Shown here: positions 11,866 through 22,780 of the stretch, piece after piece
Numbering within the stretch: the first letter of the stretch is position 1
Layout of the letters: every line of letters begins with the position of its first letter
Assembly: GCA_018398815.1 (NCBI GenBank)
Contig: CM031595.1
Location: forward strand, 141,611,332-141,675,331
Direction: 5' to 3'
From: Conus ventricosus
Lineage: Eukaryota; Mollusca; Gastropoda; Neogastropoda; Conidae
Length of the DNA: 64,000 bases
Translations under genes and position numbers: made by a program
The notes under the pieces: generated by a model
What the model was told of the DNA's origin: nothing
Seen by the model: the letters and a program-made list of their open reading frames with translations, nothing else
The model's database searches: none

Positions 11866-12420
11866 GAGTATGCACAGACTGTAGCTTTATGTGTGTGCAA
11901 CTGATCTGCAAACCGCATAGCTTGCTTGACTGTATGAAAGGAATGATTATACATAGACAGTGGATGAACATATGTGAGAGAGATGAGTATATACAGACAG
12001 TTGAATGACTTTGAATGAAAAGTGTATACTGTTGATTCATTTTAAGAGCGTGAAAAAGAGTGAGCAAGAGATGTACATAGATTATGAGATGAATGCATGT
12101 TAATGACTGGTGGAGAGAAGTGTGCATATCGTTATACCATCGTGAATGTATGTACATGTAAAGGATCAGTCAGGGAGGACTGTAAGTGGATGACCGGGAG
12201 AGAGGAGTATACATATACTGTGGATGAATGTAAATCAGTGTATAAGAGAAATGAGTATACACAGACAGCCCTGATGTGGCCTCTTATGGACAGCTGAGGT
12301 ACAAACAGCGTGAAATGAGTTGAGTATGCATAGATCATGGTGAATGTGTGCACTTGACCCTGAGAGAGAAGTGTGTAAGTCGATGGTGGATTTACAGATA
12401 TGCATGACCATGAGTTATGG
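11866..12420. repeat. Decayed array of about 65-bp units
   Basis: Words such as GGATGAATGTA, GAGAGAGATGAGTATACA and CAGACAG recur in order about eight times with strong divergence. A fragment of the GCCCTGATGTGGCC dispersed repeat interrupts it at 12267-12302. Confidence 0.6.
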
Positions 12421-12442
12421 GTGTATATAGAATGTTACAGAG

Positions 12443-12590
12443 ATGACAGTAAGTGAGTGAGTGTAAGAAGGTACACTTCTGTGGACAAACAGTGACAGTA
12501 AGTAAGTGAGTGTAACAAGGTAAACTTCTGTGGACAAACAGTGACAGTAAGTAAGTGAGTGTAACAAGGTAAACTTCTGTGGACAAACAG
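12443..12590. repeat. 49-bp tandem repeat, three copies
   Basis: Units contain AGTAAGTGAGTGTAACAAGG then AACTTCTGTGGACAAACAG. The second and third are nearly identical, the first is more diverged. Confidence 0.95.
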
Positions 12591-12734
12591 ACCCACTCAC
12601 TGAGTCGATTGACAGTTGTTATTATTTGTACCATTCTTGGCTTCAAGGTTGTGATGCATCACATCTTATTTGGGTTTCTTGCTCTGAGGTTCAAAAACAA
12701 AAGCAGTTCAGAACAAGCTCTTGCAGACAGCAAG

Positions 12735-13144
12735 CAGCACCACATGCACAGCAAACGGCACCACAGCAAACAGCACCACGGCAAACAGCACCACAGCAAA
12801 CAGCACCACAGCAAACAGCACCACGGCAAACAGCACCACGGCAAACAGCACCACAGCAAACAGCACCACGGCAAACAGCACCACGGCAAACAGCACCACA
12901 GCAAACAGCACCACAGCAAACAGCACCACGGCAAACAGCACCACGGCAAACAGCACCACGGCAAACAGCACCACGGCAAACAGCACCACGGCAAACAGCA
13001 CCACGGCAAACAGCACCACAGCAAACAGCACCACGGCAAACAGCACCACGGCAAACAGCACCACAGCAAACAGCACCACAGCAAACAGCACCACGGCAAA
13101 CAGCACCACGGCAAACGGCACCACGGCAAACAGCACCACGGCAC
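12735..13144. repeat. 15-bp minisatellite, about 27 units
   Basis: Unit GCAAACAGCACCACG, differing mainly in whether the last base is A or G, with two CGGCACC variants. Because 15 is divisible by three and no phase holds a stop, several frames on both strands stay open for more than 140 codons (for example SKQHH/GKQHH, QTAPQ, NSTTA repeats). These are repeat-driven, not evidence of a gene. Confidence 0.97.
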
Positions 13145-13720
13145 ATCTGTTTGAGGGTGAAGCCAGCGGTGTGTTCTGTGTTTATCATAAAAGAGCTCAC
13201 GCGTTCACATGTGATGCACATGCCAATATGAAGGTTCAAACAAGGTGAACAACAAGGAGAGGCTGCCTGCTAATTAGAACAGTTTCCAGTAAATCCACTA
13301 TGCTGCCTTATAAATGTGGTGGTAGAAAAACCAATCCCCAAAACTGCTTCATGGAGATAAATTTTAAAGCGAAAAGGACAGGGAAAAGGGAGTGTGCTGG
13401 TGGGGAGGATTGGGATGGAGGGAGAGATGGGGGAAGGATGGTGGGGCTGGAGGAAGGAAGGGGGCAGAGAGAGACGAGAGAGACCTAGTGTTTGAAATGA
13501 AGAGATGAGTTGCACAACCATGAAACACTACATGCTACAGCCATTTGCATACATGTCAGCCCAACCATTTGTCCAATGAAATTATTACTCTGCAAAGTAT
13601 AACGACTGAATGCAGATTATCAGAAATAATTACAAAGAGAAATGTTCATATAGGAGAAGAGAGGTTAAGGAGGGGAAGTGTCAGAATTTGGATGAAAAAT
13701 AAACGGTTTCAGATCAAAAC
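13145..13720. other. No gene seen
   Basis: Mixed sequence with a GGGA-rich purine stretch at about 13375-13490. No exon recognised. Confidence 0.4.
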
Positions 13721-13724
13721 AGGC

Positions 13725-13940
13725 GCCACTGCACCACTGAAGTGACTCAGCGGGACTGCAGTGTCTCCTCCGTTGGGTTGCCTCTTGATGACTTGACATT
13801 GACTGCTTCCTTTGGATTGCCGGTGCCGGGGCTGCGCGGGACTGACCGGGCTGTGGCTGTGGCTGTGGACGGGGTGTCGGAATGAGCAGCATGGGTGCAC
13901 TGCCACTGAGGTGGCACAGAAGATGGGACAGCAAAACAAA
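13725..13940 (-). mobile_element. Dispersed repeat family B, copy 1
   Basis: The reverse complement matches 51838-52078: both run from a CTGCCACCTCAGTGG-like start, through GCAGTCAATGTCAAGTC and GGAGACACTGCA, to GTGGTGC...GCGCCTGTT. A short piece also lies at 21137-21195. Unlinked copies in opposite orientation indicate a transposed repeat. The class is undetermined. Confidence 0.75.
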
Positions 13941-14059
13941 ACAAAAAAACACAAAATTATGCATTTTTTATGTATTACTTTTAACCTGTTGATACCATTA
14001 CCTTACCGCAAACTGTATAGAGTTCCCCAAACCTGCCAAAATGTGTCCTAAAAGATCAG

Positions 14060-15230
<1,171 letters not shown>

Positions 15231-16782
15231 GCTTTCTTAATCTCTGTTTGCTAGGCCATTTCATCTTTTCATATATACAACACCTTCAACAAGTCACCCA
15301 CTACAACATGAATGTTCTGCTGATAGCACACTTTCCAGAAAAAACAAAAACTTGATGAAATTGCAAATAAACTGCAACCCTTTGTTTCTGATGGTAAGAA
15401 TTAGATATCCAAAACAAACCTCAATTACATAAGAATAAAACTGAGGCAGTACCCATTGTGAAAATGGACCCAAACAGAAACACCTGTCTTCAAGCTTCCC
15501 TTGTGCTTGGCTAAGCCACCTTTCCATTTGTTGATTCTGTGGGAGATATTGATTTTATACTCAAACAGGAAACATGAGAATGCCAAAGTGTGGCAAACTG
15601 CTTATTTGGACAAATTTTTAAAAGTATTTATAAGGCTCATCTGAAAAACCTAGACAACTGAATCACAAGATAAAACATGACATGTTTCGACCTCTTAGGT
15701 CTTCTTCAGGCGAGACGCACAACACTCAGGACAACGAGAATGAACGAGCAATCACTTTTCTTCATCCAGTTTGGCGCAAGATGGGCTTTGAGATTTGGAG
15801 CTCTGTCATATAGGGGAGAGAGAAGATTTCTGACAAGTGTTACATGACGACCCAAATAGTATGCTACCTTCATAGCTACCAACACTTCTGAATCTGGAAT
15901 GGACGTAATTTAAAAATTATTCCCAAAGTCCTGAATTTAATGAGAAAAGTTTTTAAAATGTTGGGTTTAGGGGTTAAATTTTTTTGTTTTGTTTTTGTTG
16001 TTGTGAAAGGATGATGAAGTATTGCAGGATAAAGCCCAAATAATGTTATGTGAGTGTTGGCAATTTTATGTATGGAAATGCATTTTGTTGTTGTTAAACT
16101 GATCATTTTTCAACTGAAACATAGGAGGATAAGAAGCAGAGCTCTCTTGTCTTCAGCCGGCACTTCATCCCCTGGTTCCTGAATTGCGACTCCTGATGGT
16201 TGGCAGCTGGGTTCTTTATTCTTTGTGTCTGACAGCAAAACTGCAAAGGACAATCCAAGCAGTGGAATAGAGATGGTTCAGAAAAAAAAGTGCTGGTGAT
16301 ATCGTGTGCCGAGTGTGTCTGAACAAAGTCTGTGACCTGCAGGACAGTCCAGCAGCGTGTGAATCTTCGTGAAGATACGTTGACAGCAGTGGGTCAGAGA
16401 AAGCTTAGTGGTGCAGACTTGTGATCAAATCGAGTGGACTTTCCAGTGCAGTCCTCCAGGGAACTGCTCAGGGACAGAGCAGACAGACAGGAAATAAAAA
16501 CATTGCAAGATGGACCAGTAAGAGTTTGCCACAGTTCAAGCCTTTGCCCATAACGGTCAGAAAGGAAACAGGCGGAACAGCGTTTACTCATACAATTACC
16601 CCTGTGGACACGGCGGGCTTGGGGCCAGTTGACAGTGAACGGGGTAACATGAATGTGTAGCTGATTCAGATACAGTCCATGTGATGACTGTAATCTCATT
16701 GTACATACCACAGATATGTGTGTTTGTACGTATTCTGTGTCACATGATAGCATGGAAGATGTGATTTTGGTGTGTGTTACAG
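15231..16782. other. No gene seen; upstream of first visible ADSL exon
   Basis: I searched this stretch on the plus strand for the ADSL exon that should precede 16783 and found none. It holds a family C dispersed repeat copy (15650-15750) and otherwise apparently unique sequence. Confidence 0.4.
15650..15750 (-). mobile_element. Dispersed repeat family C with GAAGAAGACC...GGTCGAAAC motif
   Basis: On the minus strand the stretch reads GCCTGAAGAAGACC, a short loop, then GGTCGAAACATG, so GACC and GGTC can pair. Related sequence occurs at 40430-40545 (CCTGAAGAAGACCC...GTTGAAATG) and 23745-23830. Similar CTGAAGA...GAAAC arrangements are known at the ends of Penelope-like elements, some of which carry hammerhead ribozymes; assignment to them is my inference. 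Confidence 0.45.
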
Positions 16783-16852
16783 ATCTGCACCGACATCAGA
16801 CTGTTGGCCAACTTTAAGGAACTGGAGGAACCCTTTGAGAAAGATCAGATAG
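16783..16852 (+). CDS. ADSL: ADSL exon A (first visible), adenylosuccinate lyase
   Basis: Acceptor TGTTACAG precedes 16783 and donor GTTGGT follows 16852. The 70-nt exon encodes [11 protein letters not shown]...EEPFEKDQI plus one base of the next codon. This closely matches the helix before the catalytic loop of animal ADSL. ADSL is a cytosolic homotetramer of the fumarase/aspartase superfamily. It releases fumarate twice in purine synthesis: from SAICAR to give AICAR, and from adenylosuccinate to give AMP. The split codon is completed by exon B to give Gly. Upstream ADSL exons (roughly the first 300 residues) are not seen in the window. Confidence 0.93.
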
Positions 16853-17497
16853 GTTGGTCACTCAGCATCTGTAGTGCATTACGTGCAGTGCAGTTCAAAT
16901 GTTTTCAGTTAGTAATTTTACAATGTATGGACATATGTGAGAATCTGCAAAATGGATTGAAGATGCATTTGTTCTGGAGGGGGAAAAAATCAAGGGAGTG
17001 AATAATACCAGTCTTTCCACTGCAAAGAGAGTTAACTTTTCTCAATTTATGGGTCAAGCAAACAGATCTAGAGAGTCAAATAAAATTTTAGTGGAAGTAC
17101 ACATCAGGATAAAGATGAGGCTAGCGACGGTCTGCATTACAGGTGCACCCTTTCACACCCATGTTTTGGAATTTTCTCTCTCTGGTTGAATTGTTGCTGT
17201 CTGATAGAGCAAGATTGCTTTCACCGTGTCCACCAACGCCATCGTTCCCATGAAAATGGGGGGTCACTCATGCTGAACTTGAGCTCTAACACAGATTACC
17301 TCCCATGCAGCTTTCTGAACATTGACTCATGCAGGAGCAGAAAGGAAAAGTGGGAGGCGGAACAGGATAGGGGAGCAAACATAAAATCTACAATGTATAG
17401 CCCTGTATAGCAAGAATATAAAACTCTGATAGTGGCAAAAATTTTGGGAGGCAGAAGTGGAAGTAATTAATTGTGAGATTTGTGGTGTATGTTTCAG

Positions 17498-17645
17498 GGT
17501 CCAGTGCCATGCCGTACAAGAGAAACCCGATGAGGTCGGAGCGCTGCTGCTCCTTGGCTCGCCACCTGATGGCGCTGGTTCAGAACCCCCTGGCCACCGC
17601 CGCCAATCAGTGGATGGAGAGAACGCTGGACGACAGTGCCAACAG
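17498..17645 (+). CDS. ADSL: ADSL exon B, catalytic signature loop
   Basis: Acceptor GTTTCAG precedes 17498 and donor GTGGGT follows 17645 (148 nt). After completing the Gly codon, the exon reads [17 protein letters not shown] and continues through [15 protein letters not shown] to [20 protein letters not shown] is the superfamily signature; this flexible loop closes over the substrate and carries the catalytic Ser. Every signature residue is intact. Its last codon is split (AG, completed by exon C). Intron-exon structure shows it is not a processed copy. Confidence 0.96.
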
Positions 17646-18099
17646 GTGGGTGAGGACAGTGACAGAGTAGTAGATGATGTAAACAGCCATGCTAATTTTT
17701 ATTAAAACACATGTATATAAATCTGCTGCACCAAAGTAGATTGATAATGAAAGCATGTAGATTTTGTGGCAAGTGTGTAAATCTGATTTGCAGTTGAAAG
17801 TTCTATTTAACAAGAAAGATCAAACTTTTTGATGTGATCTCCACCTGTTTTGAAGTTGACACAGTTAAGTCTTGGCCTGTTGACGTCCATGTTCATCTGT
17901 CTTTCTTTGTTGTCAGCTGCAGTCTAAACATAGACTAGCAGCATGATGAATAGCATGCACCACACTTCAGGATATAAACAACGTCCTCAGTTGCTGAGTC
18001 ACAACATGTCGTGATGCTTGTATTCACGGCAAAGTGATGGATTAGCTGTCAGTAGAATAATTTGAAAGACTAAAACAGTAAAAGCTGTGTTATTCTAAA

Positions 18100-18169
<70 letters not shown>

Positions 18170-18247
18170 TATGTACAAGAGCTTAGGCATGCACATAAAT
18201 CACACACGCGCGCACACACACACACATACACACACACACGCACGCAT

Positions 18248-18282
<35 letters not shown>

Positions 18283-19147
18283 CTCTCTCTTTCTCTCTCT
18301 CTCTCTTTCACACAGCATACACACACATAAATTAAATATAAACACAACACACACACACACACATGTATGTGTGTGTGTGCGTGCACATGCATATACGTTC
18401 ATATATCATGCACACTAAACAAAACGAAACAAAACAAATACTGATGACACCGACCTGAAACTCTGTATCGTGTACAGCCTTCACCCAACAAGATGTGAAT
18501 ATCATCTTACTGTGAATTTTTCTTCTGACTGAAACATGTCTTTAAAAAAAAAGAAGAAGAAAAGAAAAACGGGGTTGGGATTAAAACCCATGGAAACATG
18601 TGGTAGTTGTGAAGTATGTGAAAAGCGCCACTGCCTTAACTGAAGAGCAAGAGAACTGGTTTGTCCCTTTGTGGCTGGCTAGCTAGTCACCATTGTGGAA
18701 GGATCAGACTGCCACAGTGCTGCTCCCCCTCTTTTCTCTCTCCTTTTCCTTCTCGATTTTGCATGCTCTTTCCACAACAGTTTGTGTCATTGTTTAGAAA
18801 GGGCTCTGAATATAATGGGGGGAGGGGAGGGGGAGCAAGGAGCGAGGGGAGAGGGAGAATGATGAAGGGAGGAGAAGACACATTCATGCAAACTGGAAGA
18901 CAAAAGAACAGAAGGAAGAACAAGAACAACAACAACAAAGAAAGAAAGAAGAAAAAGGGAAGGACAGACAAACATATAGAAAATATGGTATTGCATGCAA
19001 ACACACACACAAACACACTCTTGCATGCACTCATGTAAGCATGCAGGCATGCAAGCATGTGTGGGTATTCACGTTTGCATGCATGCATGAGCACACACAC
19101 GCACGCACGTACACACACACACACGCACGCATGCACGCACGCACTCA

Positions 19148-19184
<37 letters not shown>

Positions 19185-19555
19185 GCAACATCAGTGTGAT
19201 CAGTTCTTCAAGATTAGAGAGGTAATCACAGCCATTGCAAATTCCAACTGATTGAACCGATTGCCAGCAGTGGTGATCATAGGTCATGCAGGTTGGAGCC
19301 ATCACTTATCTTTGGTGCAACCAAGTGTCCATTTTCTCCACTGGCTGAGAATGAGGTGTCTCACGCTTACAAGCAGTGGATGAAGATTGTAGTCTTTTAG
19401 ACATGATTGTCTCTGCAGAGGTATTCCAATAGTATTTAGTCCATAATTGTCCTCAGTATTTAATCCATAGTAGTCTCTAGTATTTAGTCCATGATTGTCT
19501 CTGCAGAGGTATCGGTGTCAGAAGATTTCAAACAGTATCGTCTTTGTAGAATCAT
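17646..19555. other. ADSL intron with CA and GA microsatellites
   Basis: CA/GT-rich tracts at 18102-18165, 18200-18280 (followed by CT repeats) and 18345-18385, purine-rich sequence at 18810-18960 and CA/GCA tracts at 19000-19182. No exon seen. Confidence 0.7.
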
Positions 19556-20124
19556 CAGTGAGAATTTGAGTTTTGATTTCAGAATAACTGCCATCACAAA
19601 TCAGTTCTAAAAATATGAGTGTTGATATGATTTCATATTCTTGCCATTACAGAGTGATTCCTGAGAAGAGTGTTGATATGATTTCAGACGTATTGCCATT
19701 GCAGAAGCCTTCCTGAGAGAATGAGTGTTGATATGATTTCAGACGTACTGCCATTGCAGAAGCCTTCCTGAGAGAATGAGTGTTGATATGATTTCAGATG
19801 TATTGCCATTGCAGAAGCCTTCCTGAGAGAATGAGTGTTGATATGATTTCAGACGTACTGCCATTGCAGAATCATTCCTGAGAGAATGAGTGTTGATATG
19901 ATTTCAGACATACTGCCATTGCAGAATCATTCCTGAGAGAATGAGTGTTGATATGATTTCAGACGTATTGCATTGCAGAATCATTCCTGAGAGAATGAGT
20001 GTTTATTATTTCAGACGTATTGCCATTGCAGAAGCCTTCCTGAGAGAATGAGTGTCGATATGATTTCAGACGTATTGCCATTGCAGAAGCCTTCCTGAGA
20101 GAATGAGTGTTGATATGATTTCAG
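19556..20124 (+). repeat. 55-bp array copied from the ADSL exon C acceptor
   Basis: Each unit has 26 bp of intron end (GAGTGTTGATATGATTTCAG at its right) plus 29 bp matching the start of exon C (ACGTATTGCCATTGCAGAAG then CCTTCCTGA). The AG acceptor dinucleotides end at 19687, 19742, 19797, 19852, 19907, 19962, 20013, 20069 and 20124. The last is the genuine exon C acceptor. Two more degenerate units lie upstream, one having lost its AG. One unit is 4 bp short, giving the 51-bp step. Units share over 90 percent identity in the right-hand part. Confidence 0.97.
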
Positions 20125-20215
20125 ACGTATTGCCATTGCAGAAGCCTTCCTGACTGCAGATGCACTGCTGGGCACTATGCAAAATGTGTTTGAGGGACTG
20201 GTGGTTTACCCTAAG
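20125..20215 (+). CDS. ADSL: ADSL exon C
   Basis: 91 nt, acceptor GATTTCAG and donor GTAAGG. One base completes the Arg codon from exon B, then 30 codons follow: [20 protein letters not shown] and [10 protein letters not shown]. This matches the ADSL region after the signature loop. It is flanked on both sides by tandem arrays resembling its own ends. A second, stronger donor-like site (AG then GTAAGT at 20242) lies 26 nt downstream; its use would shift the frame, so 20216 is the preferred donor. Confidence 0.95.
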
Positions 20216-20714
20216 GTAAGGACTGATCATCTCACCCTTAGGTAAGTTCGAATATATATTCTTGGAAGGGGATTAATTCTCAACAGTTTTTGAGATTTTT
20301 GCATTTTGCATGACATGTTCTTTTTTCGTAACCTTCTGCTTATTATTTCTAAAATAATCATATTTTTGTGGTGAATGTGTCTATTTCGGGTTTGTTTAGG
20401 CGATATATTGCTTCAGACAACAAAAATGTTGTTTTCAGTACCATAATTCCAGGAAGAAAAACCGTTGATCACTGGTGATGGAAATTCAGGGGAAAGAACT
20501 GAAGAGAGTTAAATAAAGCTCTGGTAGGTAGTTTATCCTAAAGAACAGCTTCCCTATGGTAGGAAGAATACAGTATTCTGTTTCCGACAGCCATCTAGGG
20601 AGAATTGTTTTGTGCATTTTTACATGTGTTAGTTGTGACATCTGAAGGTGATATATTTGTTGAAAATTCATTTGTCTGTTTTGTATCATATAAGTGTTAC
20701 TTTACTATCTGTTG

Positions 20715-20715
20715 T

Positions 20716-20746
<31 letters not shown>

Positions 20747-20757
20747 GGGGGGGGGCA
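20715..20757. repeat. (TG)n followed by a G homopolymer
   Basis: A TG run of about 15 bp is followed by roughly 26 consecutive G. The length of such a tract is unreliable in sequencing. Confidence 0.9.
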
Positions 20758-20761
20758 CTTA

Positions 20762-21095
20762 ATGTAAGGCAAGTGAATGACAGTTTACCCCAAGAGTTGC
20801 AGTTTAATAATGGACTGGCAGCTTCTCCAGTGTAAAGTAGATACTGGTTGATAACCCTGAAATCAACAAGTGACTAGTGGTTTATCTGAATTTGAGTGAG
20901 GACTTGTGGATGGCCTTGAAATAAAAAAGGAACTTGAAATGAAAAATGATTTACTTTAATGTAATTGAGGGACTTGCAGATAAACCTAAAGTAGATAAGG
21001 GACTTGTGATTTGCCCCAAAGTCAGTGAGGGACTGGTGGATAACCTGAAATAGATAAGGCACTAATGGTTTACCTCAGTGTGAAGGACTGGCAGT
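20762..21095 (+). repeat. Decayed array resembling the ADSL exon C donor region
   Basis: Units of about 26-33 bp repeat the words GAGGGACTGGTGG, TTTACCCCAAAG and TAGATAAGG. The end of exon C and its donor read GAGGGACTGGTGGTTTACCC then TAAGGTAAGG. About nine diverged copies can be followed. It mirrors the acceptor array on the other side of the exon. Confidence 0.75.
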
Positions 21096-21136
21096 ACATT
21101 AAAAGCAATCAATATTAAGTCAAGGCAACTGACCAA

Positions 21137-21195
21137 AGGAGACACTGCACTGCTGCCCTGTCACTTCACGCCTGTCAGTGGTGCCTGTAATAATA
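21137..21195 (+). mobile_element. Short piece of dispersed repeat family B
   Basis: Reads GGAGACACTGCACTGCTGCC then GTCACTTC...GTCAGTGGTGCCTG, matching the central part of the copy at 51838-52078. Confidence 0.6.
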
Positions 21196-21638
21196 CAGTG
21201 TATGCAGGAGACTGCTGCTCACCTCCCATAGTGGCAATAGCAAGTCTTTAAAACTTATTATTAATTATTGTGATTTTTTTTAAAAGTAATTTCAAAATGA
21301 CCAAGTGGCTGTTTATTCATAACAGTCAGTTTTTTGCCCTGTTGTTATTGACATTTACTGCAGCTCTTAATTAAAATGGTAATCAACAGCTGTTTAGACG
21401 AGTCTACATGATAGTGGACAAAAAATACTGCAGCAGAGTGCTGAGAGACTTTTTTGTTCTCAGTCTTGGTAGTCTTGAGAGGTGTGGAAACTGCTGTTGA
21501 TTTTTTTAGTGTTCAGTGTTCTGAAAAGAATGTATTTAGCAGACCACGCATTTTAAGTTGTATGAGAGTACACATGCATGAGCATATTAAATGTGTGTGC
21601 AAAATTATGTGTTTTTTTTATGTGTTCTTTTTTTACAG

Positions 21639-21728
21639 GTGATAGAGCGGCGGATCCAACAGGAGCTGCCCTTCATGGCCACAGAGAACATCATCATGGC
21701 CAGGGTCAAGTCTGGAGGAGACAGACAG
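21639..21728 (+). CDS. ADSL: ADSL exon D
   Basis: 90 nt in phase 0 with acceptor TTTTTACAG and donor GTGACA. It encodes [20 protein letters not shown] followed by [10 protein letters not shown], a near match to the conserved ADSL segment that contributes to the tetramer active site. The exon is intact. Confidence 0.96.
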
Positions 21729-21965
21729 GTGACAGCACATAACAGGTCACATTGTACAAAAGGCCTGTGCAACAGGTTACACTGCACAACAGGTAACACC
21801 ACAGGACAGACGATGCACAAGAAGCAACAGTACACAACAGATGACATGACAGGTGACACTTCCCAAAAGGCAGTTTTGCACAAGTGAGACTCTACAACAA
21901 ATGATATTACACGAGAGAGGCACAAAACGACAGGTAACATTTCACAACAGGCAGCGCAGCACAAT
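21729..21965 (+). repeat. 17-bp array beginning at the ADSL exon D donor
   Basis: The unit is close to GGTAACACTGCACAACA. Donor-like positions lie at 21729 (the real donor), 21746, 21763 (GC instead of GT), 21776 and 21793, so the first step is exactly 17 bp, and scattered units follow near 21853 and 21934. Several units keep ACAGGT, which also ends exon D (GACAG then GT). Confidence 0.7.
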
Positions 21966-22371
21966 GAGTGACAGACTTCACACAATGGATAGCGCATTTG
22001 GTGATACCACCAAATAACTGTTTGCACACCTGTTGACACCGTACAGTGTATGCAGTGCTGCTGCTGCATCGTTGTTGTGCATAAACAGAAAAGCTGTTTA
22101 TTGAAAAGAAAAGGTTCGAGTCCTGTAGCCTAATGGCTGCAGTGGCGTTGAACTGTTGGATGTTCATCGTGTCTAGGGCACAGCCTTATGGCAGAAGGAA
22201 GCCATCCCTTTCCTTCCATTGCCTTAAACTTCCCTTGACTGAATCATGCACCCACTCTCTGATAAGTGAACAGAGAGTTTTCCAGCCGTAAAAAGCCGAG
22301 TGGTTCAAACTCATGACTGTCAGCCCCACAGCTGAACGCTGGAACCCTTTATGGGCCCCTTAGCCCTCTCA
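21966..22371. other. ADSL intron, no gene seen
   Basis: Contains a GGTTCGAGTCC word at about 22112, which resembles a tRNA B box. No A box lies at the right distance before it, so no tRNA or SINE is called. Confidence 0.4.
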
Positions 22372-22604
22372 TGTATATACAGGAGGGGTGTAGTCAGTAT
22401 CTGTATGTATAGTCAGTAGTGCTGTGGTCTGCATATTTATTACAGAGTGCCCTATTGAGTATCGTCATCATGAATATACAGGTGTGAACTGAAGTGCTTT
22501 AGTCAGTGCATCTATGTGTGTGTGTATGTATACAAGGGTTGCTGTGTTCAGTGTGCCTGCCTGTCTACACAAGGTTTACATCATCAGTATGTCTGTGTGT
22601 TCAG
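22372..22604 (+). repeat. Decayed units leading into the ADSL exon E acceptor
   Basis: Diverged units of 45-53 bp carry TATACAAGG or TACACAAGG followed by a TCAGT...TCTGTGTG segment. AG dinucleotides at 22506, 22551 and 22604 (the true acceptor) are spaced 45 and 53 bp. Similarity is low and TG-rich composition could explain part of it. Confidence 0.35.
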
Positions 22605-22780
22605 GAGTGCCATGAACAGATCCGAGTGCTGTCGCACCAGGCAGGCAAGCGTGTGAAGCAGGAGGGAGGAGACAACGACTGGTGGAGCGTATCCGGCAGT
22701 GTGGGTACTTTGCCCCTGTGCACAGTCAGCTCGACGCCTTGCTGGATCCTGCCACTTTCGTGGGCAGGGCACCTGCACAG
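22605..22780 (+). CDS. ADSL: ADSL exon E, with a one-base frameshift
   Basis: Acceptor GTGTTCAG and donor GTGAGC bound 176 nt. The first part reads [20 protein letters not shown] then GGDND. The second part reads [20 protein letters not shown] then [12 protein letters not shown], but in another frame. Both halves match animal ADSL, where the region is continuous and 177 nt would be expected for a phase-0 exon. One C appears to be missing at about 22679, in what should be a CC pair. All other exons keep phase. A sequencing or assembly error is as likely as a disabling mutation. Confidence 0.9.

Noticed and set aside
12735..13144. CRISPR-like regular array
   Set aside because: Units are contiguous with no unique spacers, and the DNA is animal.
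12579..13248. Several open frames of 140-200 codons on both strands
   Set aside because: They are produced by a stop-free 15-bp repeat; flanking sequence shows no coding character.
15231..16782. Search for the ADSL exon preceding the first visible one
   Set aside because: No stretch matched the expected GQTY...LASLGASVHK region.
22095..22310. Possible tRNA or SINE around GGTTCGAGTCC
   Set aside because: The B-box-like word has no A box at the right distance; later box-like words are out of order.
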